Of a DNA stretch of 64,000 bases, positions 17,841-25,015 are shown piece after piece; the first letter of the stretch is position 1, and each line of letters starts with the position of its first letter. Location of the stretch: the NCBI RefSeq assembly GCF_900110895.1, contig NZ_FOIQ01000002.1, forward strand, positions 249,810-313,809, read 5' to 3'. The notes below the pieces were generated by a model that saw nothing but the letters and a program-made list of their open reading frames with translations, was not told the origin of the DNA and did no database searches. This DNA is from Prevotella aff. ruminicola Tc2-24 (GTDB lineage: Bacteria > Bacteroidota > Bacteroidia > Bacteroidales > Bacteroidaceae). The translations under genes were made by a program, and so were the position numbers.

Positions 17841-18518
17841 ATGACACCAGAAGCGTTTAAAAACGGAGCAGAATCTCTAAGAAACCAATTGGTCGGCACA
17901 GCAAGAAAATATCTAAGCAATGCCGATGAGGTGGAAGATATCGTACAAGACGCCATGTTGAAGCTCTGGCTGATGCATGAGAAGATTAATCCTCCTATTA
18001 ATGGTTTGGCTGCCGTTGTAACACATAATCTCTGTATTGACTATCTGCGCAGAAAGCATCCTGCCATAGATATTGCTAAGTTGCAGGAAAAAGAGGATAT
18101 CAGCGATGATGGTGAACAGATAGAGCAGATGTTGCAAATTATCGATACGTTACCTTCCACTCAGCGTACTATTCTCAAGATGCGTCACTTAGAGGGGATG
18201 CAGATGAGTGAGATAGCTATGGTATTGGGTTCGACTGAGGTAGCTGTACGCAAGACACTAAGTCGCGCTCGTATGGCTGTTCGCAGAAAACTTATCGCGG
18301 TAATGGCGGCAGCTTGCCTGATAACAGCAGTTTCAGTGCTTACTGTCTATTGTTTGAAACAAGAGCAACAAGAGGAGTTTGTGGCTTATGTATATGGTAA
18401 GAAATACACAGACAAGACAGTTGTTATGCAGGAGATGAAACGGACTATAGGAGAGATTACAGAGAATAATCCTCAGGACGAGATAGAGAACCAGTTAATT
18501 GAACTATTTAGTGAGTAA
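17841..18518 (+). CDS. ECF-type sigma factor with C-terminal membrane segment
   Basis: Residues 1-70 form sigma region 2 (YLSNADEVEDIVQDAMLKLW, then NLCIDYLRRK) and residues ~100-150 region 4 (LPSTQRTILKMRHLEGM, then SEIAMVLG). Unlike a standard ~170-190 residue ECF factor, the chain continues into a hydrophobic segment (residues ~151-171, LIAVMAAACLITAVSVLTVY) and a ~50-residue tail with YVYGKKYTDKTVVMQEM. The tail resembles small membrane proteins that often sit beside such sigma genes, so this looks like a fusion giving a membrane-tethered sigma factor. The next gene starts 4 bp after the stop. Confidence 0.82.
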   Translation: MTPEAFKNGAESLRNQLVGTARKYLSNADEVEDIVQDAMLKLWLMHEKINPPINGLAAVVTHNLCIDYLRRKHPAIDIAKLQEKEDISDDGEQIEQMLQIIDTLPSTQRTILKMRHLEGMQMSEIAMVLGSTEVAVRKTLSRARMAVRRKLIAVMAAACLITAVSVLTVYCLKQEQQEEFVAYVYGKKYTDKTVVMQEMKRTIGEITENNPQDEIENQLIELFSE

Positions 18519-18522
18519 GAAT

Positions 18523-18951
18523 ATGAAACGGAAAGTATTTATTTTTATCATGTGGCTAGCGGCTGTCATAACAGCACAGGCTCAAAGCGGACTAAGTGTC
18601 TCACTGCTTTTTGAGGGAAAAATCATTCCTCAGGAGCGGATGATAGAGACTCGCGTAAAAGGAAAGTCACTGACTAAGTATCAGCTAAGTTTTTTCCGTA
18701 GTGTTCGTTTTGATTTGATGGATGTAAAAGATATCCGCCGCATCAGAAATCTTGTCGAACAAGACCAGCAGCATAGTATCAACAGCCAGAGTCAGAAAAA
18801 TCACTCGTTGGAGACGATTATGCTGCAACTACCCAAAGAGAATGGTAAGAACCGATATCTGTGTTATAAACGTCTGAACTCAGAGATAACAGTCGTCTAT
18901 ATGGAAGGTTCGCTCTCTTCACTCGATAATTTAAAGAATATATTAAAATAA
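18523..18951 (+). CDS. Small secreted protein, partner of the sigma factor
   Basis: The start is set at the ATG at 18523, which begins a clean signal peptide (KRKVFIFIMWLAAVITAQAQ); an in-frame start at 18499 inside the sigma gene would spoil it. The 142-residue product has a mature region with FFRSVRFDLMDVKDIRRIRN and ends LSSLDNLKNILK. It resembles short Bacteroidales periplasmic proteins encoded after ECF sigma genes (possibly the DUF6108 type, not certain). A role in signalling with the tethered sigma factor is inferred only from the 4-bp gap. Confidence 0.65.
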   Translation: MKRKVFIFIMWLAAVITAQAQSGLSVSLLFEGKIIPQERMIETRVKGKSLTKYQLSFFRSVRFDLMDVKDIRRIRNLVEQDQQHSINSQSQKNHSLETIMLQLPKENGKNRYLCYKRLNSEITVVYMEGSLSSLDNLKNILK

Positions 18952-18960
18952 AAAAGGAAA

Positions 18961-19848
18961 ATGGATATGAAAAAGTTATTGTTTCTATTGTTGTTGGTAA
19001 TGCCGTACGCAGCCAACGCTCAGGAAAACGACACATTGACAATTCTTAAACCTCAGAGAGTGTCTATTATCACAGGTGATTCTATTCAGAAGATCAAGGT
19101 CTATGGAAAGGAAGATAATGATAGATACACTTATGAGAACAGTATCCAACTGGTCGACTCCAACTATGTAAGTGAAACAACCATCAACAGAGATTGGGGT
19201 ATTTTCAATGTGGGACTGGGCAAGGATAATTTTACAGATGAATACCCTTATGAGGTGAAGACTGCCTTTTCACATCTGGGTGTAGGTCAGTGTGTAGCCA
19301 TTGATGGTGATAATCGTCTTTCTATCTCGACAGGAAGTTCGTGGGAATTGTTTTGGACAATACTCCAATGGAAAATCTACGGAAAGGGAAAGCACAACGG
19401 CTATTCTTTCGGAATAGGATTAGACTGGCGTAATTATCGGATGACGGGATTTTCTCATTTTGAGAAAGGAAATAATGGAGTTGTGGGTCTGGCTAGCTAT
19501 CCCGAAGGCTGTGAGCCGGATTTCTCACGCATTAAGATCTTTAGTCTCCAGTTTCCTCTGATGTGGAACTATCGTTTCAACAAGCACTGTTCATTCTCCT
19601 TGGGAACGGTTTTCAACCTCAACCTTTATGGCAGCATCAAGAACAAATATAGAGATGCTGATGGACAGAAGAGAAAAGAGACAGTCAAACATATACATCA
19701 ACGTCCTTTCACTGTCGACATCATGGCTTCAATGAATATTCGAAGCCTGCCGACTATCTATTGCAAGTATAGTCCAATGAGTATTTTAAATTCTGATTTT
19801 GCCGATCATAGCAATTTCCAACCGCTTTCGTTCGGTTTTATTTTCTAA
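18961..19848 (+). CDS. Secreted, probably outer-membrane beta-barrel protein
   Basis: A signal peptide (MKKLLFLLLLVMPYAANAQ) precedes a mature chain rich in alternating aromatic strands, for example HNGYSFGIGLDWRNY, FSLGTVFNLNLYG and TVDIMASMNI. It ends in FIF, as outer-membrane barrels commonly do. Either ATG at 18961 or 18967 could be used; the second is better spaced from AAAGGAAA. The family is not recognised. It ends the sigma-factor unit and is followed by a strong terminator. It may be a surface sensor or an output of that sigma factor. Confidence 0.65.
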   Translation: MDMKKLLFLLLLVMPYAANAQENDTLTILKPQRVSIITGDSIQKIKVYGKEDNDRYTYENSIQLVDSNYVSETTINRDWGIFNVGLGKDNFTDEYPYEVKTAFSHLGVGQCVAIDGDNRLSISTGSSWELFWTILQWKIYGKGKHNGYSFGIGLDWRNYRMTGFSHFEKGNNGVVGLASYPEGCEPDFSRIKIFSLQFPLMWNYRFNKHCSFSLGTVFNLNLYGSIKNKYRDADGQKRKETVKHIHQRPFTVDIMASMNIRSLPTIYCKYSPMSILNSDFADHSNFQPLSFGFIF

Positions 19849-19865
19849 TGTAATATAATAATGTG

Positions 19866-19898
19866 AAAAAAGGTGGCAGTAATCATGCCACCTTTTTT
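19866..19898. terminator. Bidirectional intrinsic terminator
   Basis: A perfect 13-bp stem, AAAAAAGGTGGCA (19866-19878) with TGCCACCTTTTTT (19886-19898), has a 7-base loop and A/T runs on both sides. It lies between the convergent barrel gene and the rubredoxin gene and should stop transcription from both. Confidence 0.9.
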
Positions 19899-19900
19899 AT

Positions 19901-20059
19901 TTATTCTTCAGGCTTGAACTCATCCTTGCCAACGCCACAGATGGGACATACCCAATCATCTGGAATGTCTTCAAAGGCTGTTCCTGGCTCAATACCACTA
20001 TCAGGATCACCTACAGCGGGGTCATAGACGTAACCGCATACTTCACAAACGTACTTCAT
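19901..20059 (-). CDS. Rubredoxin
   Basis: This 52-residue protein carries the two classic knuckles, CEVCGY (Cys5, Cys8) and CPICGVGK (Cys38, Cys41), which bind one iron. [13 protein letters not shown] and [13 protein letters not shown] are textbook rubredoxin sequence. It is a cytosolic one-electron carrier, often used in oxygen or peroxide defence in anaerobes. An in-frame ATG two codons upstream (20065) is possible, but MKYVC is the usual start. It follows the glycosyltransferase by 12 bp, so it is probably co-transcribed. No rubrerythrin or reductase partner is nearby. Confidence 0.95.
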   Translation of the reverse strand: MKYVCEVCGYVYDPAVGDPDSGIEPGTAFEDIPDDWVCPICGVGKDEFKPEE

Positions 20060-20071
20060 AAGCATAATAGT

Positions 20072-21130
20072 TTAGTTATTAATAATAGACTGAATCCGCT
20101 CTACTATCCGCTCGGGCGGAATGTTTTGTAAACAGGCATAATCACCGCGCTGGCAGGGCTTATTGCCGAATATACTGCAGGGGCGACAATCCAAGTCGAG
20201 CTGGATGATATTGTCTTTGTTGTTGTTGAAACCTAAGAATCCAGCCATCGGGTGGGTGGCACCCCAGATGCTGACGACAGGGATGCCTGTCAACGATGCT
20301 AAGTGCATATTGGCAGAATCCATGGAGATCATGGCATCAAGATGACTCATCAGTATAAGTTCCTGATACATGGTCTCACAGTGCTTACTCACATACAAGC
20401 ACTGCCGATACTGTGCACACCATAACTGAAAGTACTTGTCTTCCTGCTCTCCTTTCCCAAAGAAAAAGATGCGTATATTGGGGTGTTTCTGTATCAGTTG
20501 GAAGATCACTTGTTCCATCAGTCGAGGAGGGTAAACCTTTCCTTCATGCGCGGCAAAAGGAGCAATACCTATCCATTGCTCGAAACTTTTCCTCGGTCCA
20601 ATAGCAGCAGGCAACAGGTTTTGGTTTCCTCCTTCTTTCGGAAAGATGGAATGGAACTTCTTAATGTCGACAGGATAGCCAAGACGCGCAAACACTTCTG
20701 CATAATTCTCGAACGACGAGGGCAGCGGCTTTTTCACCTTGTGTTTATAAGAGGTCAGCTGCCTGCGCTGGTGACGGTGTTTGTTGACATGTTCCACACG
20801 ATACCTTCCCAGATTAAAGCGCATCCTGAGGTATTCGGAACGTAGCACGTTGTGCAAATCGGCCACCTTGGTAAACTGCTTGGCCACCAGTCTGCGGTAG
20901 AGCGCATTGAGTCCTTTCACCCCGTGATACTCCTTTTTAAGGTCGGCCTCCATGAAATTGACGTTGGGGGCCAGATCCTCAAATAGGGTTCTGGCAAATC
21001 CTTTGCTCAGCACGGTAATCCTAATGTCTGGATATTGAGTGGCCAGGGCCCATACCACAGGTACGGCCATAGCAACATCGCCCAATGCGGAGAATCGGAT
21101 GACAAGGATATGCTCTTTTTTCATCAGCAC
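20072..21130 (-). CDS. Glycosyltransferase family 9 (heptosyltransferase-like)
   Basis: The 352-residue product begins with HILVIRFSALGDVAMAVPV, the hallmark of GT9 heptosyltransferases. The C-terminal half has MISMDSANMHLASLTGIPVVSIWGATHP, the nucleotide-sugar binding region. A CRPCSIFGNKPC cysteine cluster near the end is common in Bacteroidota members. It likely adds a heptose or related sugar to the LPS core in the cytoplasm. Its first base is also the last base of the DUF4254 gene's stop, so the two are coupled. Confidence 0.88.
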   Translation of the reverse strand: MLMKKEHILVIRFSALGDVAMAVPVVWALATQYPDIRITVLSKGFARTLFEDLAPNVNFMEADLKKEYHGVKGLNALYRRLVAKQFTKVADLHNVLRSEYLRMRFNLGRYRVEHVNKHRHQRRQLTSYKHKVKKPLPSSFENYAEVFARLGYPVDIKKFHSIFPKEGGNQNLLPAAIGPRKSFEQWIGIAPFAAHEGKVYPPRLMEQVIFQLIQKHPNIRIFFFGKGEQEDKYFQLWCAQYRQCLYVSKHCETMYQELILMSHLDAMISMDSANMHLASLTGIPVVSIWGATHPMAGFLGFNNNKDNIIQLDLDCRPCSIFGNKPCQRGDYACLQNIPPERIVERIQSIINN

Positions 21131-21735
21131 TATTTCTGGTTATACAGAATAGGGTTGGTAGCAGGGTCGTTATACATCTTCATCTGGCGGTACACCTTCA
21201 TATACTTACGACCAGCCTCGATATCCTCCAATAACTGGTCAATGGCCAGAGAGAGGTCCTTCTGCTGTTCTAACAGCACGTCGAGTTTAGCTTGGCATTT
21301 TGCGATATGTTCTGGTTCAGCATCCTTGCGCTCCACCTGCTCCTTCATGTGGTAGATTTTAAGAGCCAGGATGCTCAGACGGTCTACCGCCCAGGCAGGA
21401 CTCTCCGTGTTGAGACGGGCATCAGGTAACACTTCCACTCCGCTATACAACTGGCGGAAGTATGAGTCAATCTCTTCGACAAGGTCTGTACGATCCTGAT
21501 TGCTTCTGTCGATACGGCGTTTCAAGGCAAGTGCCTCGACAGGGTCGATATGCGGATCTCGGATGATATCCTCATAGTGCCACTGTACGGTATCTATCCA
21601 GCATTTTAAATAAAGACTATGCTCAATACTATCTTTCTGATAAGGGTTTCTGATAGGCGTATTCACGTCATCAGTAAGGTGATAATCGTTTATCGCCCGA
21701 TTAAAAATCTGGTTTGCTTGTTTTGTAAATGACAT
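21130..21735 (-). CDS. DUF4254 domain-containing protein
   Basis: The 201-residue cytosolic product begins with MSFTKQANQIFNRAINDYH and contains KCWIDTVQWHYEDIIRD and LKRRIDRSNQDRTDLVEEID, matching the DUF4254 family of Bacteroidota. It is mostly helical and highly charged. Function is unknown. It overlaps the GT9 gene directly, so a link to lipopolysaccharide core assembly is plausible but unproven. Confidence 0.85.
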   Translation of the reverse strand: MSFTKQANQIFNRAINDYHLTDDVNTPIRNPYQKDSIEHSLYLKCWIDTVQWHYEDIIRDPHIDPVEALALKRRIDRSNQDRTDLVEEIDSYFRQLYSGVEVLPDARLNTESPAWAVDRLSILALKIYHMKEQVERKDAEPEHIAKCQAKLDVLLEQQKDLSLAIDQLLEDIEAGRKYMKVYRQMKMYNDPATNPILYNQK

Positions 21736-21910
21736 GGTTTTATTTGCTTTTATTCCGCAAAACTACATAAACTTTTTGAATTAGCCAACCAAAATAGTGG
21801 AATTTCATATATTATTTTGGTATTATCTCATAAAAACAAAGAAATAAGAGTTATTTTTTGCACAAACACCCTATTTCTGTGCAAAAAGAAGTCAGTTTTT
21901 CTTAAAAAAG

Positions 21911-21942
21911 TTTGCGTAAGTGAAAGAAAATGTGTTACTTTG
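21911..21942 (+). promoter_or_regulatory. acpP promoter
   Basis: TTTG at 21911-21914 and TTACTTTG at 21935-21942 are 20 bp apart; the second box has one mismatch to TAnnTTTG. The predicted leader before acpP is about 70 bases. Confidence 0.6.
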
Positions 21943-22018
21943 CACCCGATTTCGGCGAAAAGCCGGTAATTACTTCAAGATAGCAAATTCATTATTAACA
22001 TTTTAAAGTTTAAAAATT

Positions 22019-22255
22019 ATGTCAGAAATTGAAAGCAAAGTAAAAGCGATTATCGTAGACAAACTCGGTGTTGATGAGGCAGAAGTAAAGGCTGAGGCTA
22101 GCTTCACAAACGATCTGGGCGCAGACTCACTGGATACCGTTGAGCTGATCATGGAGTTCGAGAAGGAGTTCGGTATTTCTATTCCCGATGACAAGGCAGA
22201 GAAGATCGGCACTGTAGGTGACGCTATCGCTTATATCGAGGAGAACGCAAAATAA
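22019..22255 (+). CDS. acpP: Acyl carrier protein
   Basis: The 78-residue acidic protein has the phosphopantetheine attachment serine in [10 protein letters not shown], at residue 37 by count. [17 protein letters not shown] is the conserved recognition helix. It carries acyl chains in fatty acid synthesis and lipid A assembly. fabF follows after a 92-bp gap that contains a strong nested hairpin, and rnc follows fabF, the usual Bacteroidota order. It also connects with the CoA block at the left of the window, since CoA donates its prosthetic group. Confidence 0.98.
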   Translation: MSEIESKVKAIIVDKLGVDEAEVKAEASFTNDLGADSLDTVELIMEFEKEFGISIPDDKAEKIGTVGDAIAYIEENAK

Positions 22256-22264
22256 ATATTTTAG

Positions 22265-22332
22265 AATTGAAGAATTGAAGAATTCATTCATTGAAGTTCA
22301 CGCTTCAAGCGCTTTTCTTCAATTCTTCAATT
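22265..22332 (+). terminator. Nested hairpin between acpP and fabF (attenuator-like)
   Basis: AATTGAAGAATTGAAGAA at 22265-22282 is perfectly inverted at 22315-22332. An inner TTGAAG/CTTCAA pair lies at 22291-22308, and a T-rich stretch (TTTTTAATTTT) follows. The arms are built from the octamer AATTGAAG in tandem. It could end part of the transcripts after acpP or protect their 3' end. Confidence 0.65.
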
Positions 22333-22347
22333 TTTAATTTTATAGAA

Positions 22348-23610
22348 ATGGAATTAAAAAGAGTAGTTGTAACAGGTCTTGGCGCAGTTACGCCAGTCGG
22401 CAACACTCCTGATGAGATGTGGAAGAACCTGCTCAACGGAGTGAGTGGAGCCGCACCTATTACAAGTTTCGATACAACACAGTTTAAGACAAAGTTTGCT
22501 TGTGAGGTGAAGAACCTCAATGTAAACGATTATATCGACCGTAAGGAGGCTCGTAAGATGGACCGCTACACGCAGCTGGCCCTGATTGCTGCCAAGCAGG
22601 CTGTAGAGGATTGCAAGATGGATCTGGAAGCTGAAGACAAGAACCGTATCGGTGTGGTCTTTGGTGTCGGTATTGGTGGAATTAAGACCTTCGAGGAAGA
22701 GGTAAAGTACTATGGTGTACACGAGGCCGATGGTCCTAAGTTCAATCCGTTCTTCATTCCGAAGATGATTGCCGATATCGCAGCCGGACAGATCTCCATC
22801 ATGTATGGCTTCCATGGTCCAAACTATATCACGGCTTCTGCCTGTGCTTCTTCTTCGAACGCATTGGCTGATGCCTTCAACTTGATTCGTCTGGGCAAGG
22901 CAAACGCAATTGTTGCCGGAGGAGCCGAGGCCGCTATCTGCGCCACAGGCGTAGGAGGTTTCAATGCCATGCACGCTCTTTCTACTCGTAACGACGAGCC
23001 CGAGAAAGCCAGTCGTCCGTTTAGCGCCAGCCGCGATGGCTTCATCATGGCCGAGGGTGCAGGTTGTCTGATTCTTGAGGAACTGGAGCACGCCAAGGCT
23101 CGCGGTGCGAAGATCTATGCCGAGATGATCGGTGCAGGTATGAGTGCCGATGCTCATCACATCACCGCCTCTCATCCCGAGGGTCTCGGTGCAAAGCTGG
23201 TGATGCAGAACGCTCTTGATGATGCACAGTTGAAGCCTGAGGATATCGATTATATCAATGTTCACGGCACGTCTACCCATGTGGGTGATATCTCTGAGGC
23301 CAAGGCCATCAAGGAGGTATTTGGCGACGCAGCCTTCAAACTGAATATTTCATCTACGAAGTCGATGACTGGTCACCTGCTTGGTGCTGCCGGAGCCGTT
23401 GAGGCTATGGTCACCGTATTGGCTGTGCAGAACGATATCGTTCCTCCCACCATCAACCATGAGGCTGGTGATGAGGATCCAGAGATCGACTATAATCTGA
23501 ATTTCACATTCAATAAGGCTCAGAAGCGTGAGGTGCGTGCCGGATTGAGCAACACCTTCGGTTTCGGTGGTCATAATGCATGTGTGGTATTCAAGAAATT
23601 TACAGATTAA
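22348..23610 (+). CDS. fabF: 3-oxoacyl-[acyl-carrier-protein] synthase II
   Basis: This elongating condensing enzyme of fatty acid synthesis has the Cys-His-His triad: TASACASSSNA (nucleophile), HGTSTHVGD and NTFGFGGHNA, plus KSMTGHLLGAAGAVE. From the ATG at 22348 it is 420 residues and begins MELKRVVVTGLGAVTPVG, the normal start. An upstream in-frame ATG at 22291 lies in the hairpin and is unlikely to be used. It sits between acpP and rnc. Confidence 0.97.
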   Translation: MELKRVVVTGLGAVTPVGNTPDEMWKNLLNGVSGAAPITSFDTTQFKTKFACEVKNLNVNDYIDRKEARKMDRYTQLALIAAKQAVEDCKMDLEAEDKNRIGVVFGVGIGGIKTFEEEVKYYGVHEADGPKFNPFFIPKMIADIAAGQISIMYGFHGPNYITASACASSSNALADAFNLIRLGKANAIVAGGAEAAICATGVGGFNAMHALSTRNDEPEKASRPFSASRDGFIMAEGAGCLILEELEHAKARGAKIYAEMIGAGMSADAHHITASHPEGLGAKLVMQNALDDAQLKPEDIDYINVHGTSTHVGDISEAKAIKEVFGDAAFKLNISSTKSMTGHLLGAAGAVEAMVTVLAVQNDIVPPTINHEAGDEDPEIDYNLNFTFNKAQKREVRAGLSNTFGFGGHNACVVFKKFTD

Positions 23611-23671
23611 GTGAGCAGAATGCAAATACACTTGCATTTTTCGAACGATAGTAAATTCGCTGTAAGCAAAT

Positions 23672-24754
23672 ATGAGGCTTAATAATATCATTGATAGATT
23701 GAAGCTCCCTTTCCGTAAGGAGAAGGAGCTTTTTTCTTCTCTTTATGCGATACTGGGTTTCTATCCTCACGACATTGCTTATTACAAGCAGGCGTTGATG
23801 CACAAGAGTGTTCATCGTCGCAATGCGAAGGGTAAACCCTTAAACAACGAACGACTGGAGTTCCTGGGCGACGCCATCCTTGATGCAGTCGTGGGCGATG
23901 TTGTCTATCAGCACTACGAAGGGAAGCGTGAGGGATTCCTCACCAACACCCGCTCAAAGCTTGTCAGTCGCGAGACACTGGGGAAGTTGGCCACAGAGAT
24001 GGGACTGGGTAATCTGCTTTTGTCGGCAGGTCATTCCACCTCGCACAACAGCTATGTCGAAGGGAATGCCCTTGAGGCACTGGTGGGCGCCGTCTATCTC
24101 GACAGAGGATATGATGCTTGCATGTGGTTCTGGAAGAACCGTGTGCTTGGCAAGTATATCAATATCGACAAGGTCGCTTTCAAGGAGGTCAACTTCAAGT
24201 CTAAGCTGTTGGAGTGGTCCCAGAAAAACCGAGTCCGTCTGGAATACAAGATGCTGAAGCAGAAGAAGGATGACAACGGTAGTCCAGTCTTCAGCTTCCA
24301 GGTGGTGCTCGAGGGTGTCGAAGGAGAGAAAGGCACAGGCTTCTCGAAGAAGGAGGCCCAGCAGTTGGCATCGAAGGAGACGTTACAGCGCCTGAAGCGC
24401 GAACCGCAGTTTGTCGATGCGATCTTCGCCGCTAAGACCGAGCGTACGAAGATGGAGGAAGAACCTGCCGTAGCTGTGCCGGATACGGAGCAGGAGCAGA
24501 ACTTCATCATCGAGCAGCCTAAGGAGGAGACGCCCGCGGCAACAGAGTCGACAGAGACAGCCCCTAAGCGTGTCCGTAAGGAGAAGACTCCGAAGACTGA
24601 TGCCCAGACAGCATCGGCAGAGGATACTGACGAGAAGTTCTTCGCAGAACGGAGCGATCTGGTCGATTATGACCTCTCTGACATCTCCCATAAGGAGAAG
24701 TCGCGTGAGGATATCATCGCTGAGGCCGAGGCTGCCGCCTTCGAAGAAATGTAG
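23672..24754 (+). CDS. rnc: Ribonuclease III with long acidic C-terminal extension
   Basis: The catalytic domain is clear: NNERLEFLGDAILDAVVGD holds the metal-binding acidic residues and EGNALEALVGAVYLD the second acidic site. A double-stranded RNA binding domain follows (residues ~175-250, FSFQVVLEGVEGEKGTGFSK, then EAQQLASKETLQ). Normal RNase III ends near 230-250, but this protein goes on for about 100 residues of low-complexity, acidic and Thr/Ala/Pro-rich sequence with a basic patch (APKRVRKEKTPK). The extension is probably disordered and its role is unknown. The gene ends the acpP-fabF-rnc cluster. Confidence 0.95.
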   Translation: MRLNNIIDRLKLPFRKEKELFSSLYAILGFYPHDIAYYKQALMHKSVHRRNAKGKPLNNERLEFLGDAILDAVVGDVVYQHYEGKREGFLTNTRSKLVSRETLGKLATEMGLGNLLLSAGHSTSHNSYVEGNALEALVGAVYLDRGYDACMWFWKNRVLGKYINIDKVAFKEVNFKSKLLEWSQKNRVRLEYKMLKQKKDDNGSPVFSFQVVLEGVEGEKGTGFSKKEAQQLASKETLQRLKREPQFVDAIFAAKTERTKMEEEPAVAVPDTEQEQNFIIEQPKEETPAATESTETAPKRVRKEKTPKTDAQTASAEDTDEKFFAERSDLVDYDLSDISHKEKSREDIIAEAEAAAFEEM

Positions 24755-24803
24755 CAGATTCTTCCATGCTTGATGCATGCTCTAGGTTTCCTCGGAGGAA
24801 AGT

Positions 24804-24850
24804 GGGAGTTTCCCCGGAGGAAACCCTGACTTTCCTCCGGGGAAACTCCC
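24804..24850. repeat. Perfect 20-bp inverted repeat with 7-base loop
   Basis: The arms at 24804-24823 and 24831-24850 are exactly complementary. Variants of TTTCCTCCGGGGAAA recur: a related palindrome, TTTCCTCGGAGGAAA, lies at 24787-24801. No T-run follows, so it is not a classical terminator. A REP/MITE-like element is more likely. The rest of the 24755-25015 gap shows only a weak promoter-like TAATTTTG at 24986-24993. Confidence 0.75.
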
Positions 24851-25015
24851 AAGCCCTAGCAGACTAAAAAAACGGTCAATCTGTAACAGAAAGAGATACT
24901 AAAGATGAGAGGTCTGTTCTGTGGCTTTAAGACCTTTATTATACAAAAATAACGAAAAATATTCCCCCGTTACAATGCTTTTAACTAATTTTGCAAGCAA
25001 AATTGCGCATTAAAG

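Noticed and set aside
22354..23280. 308-codon minus-strand frame inside fabF
   Set aside because: fabF has all catalytic motifs on the + strand; the opposite frame is compositionally typical of a shadow.
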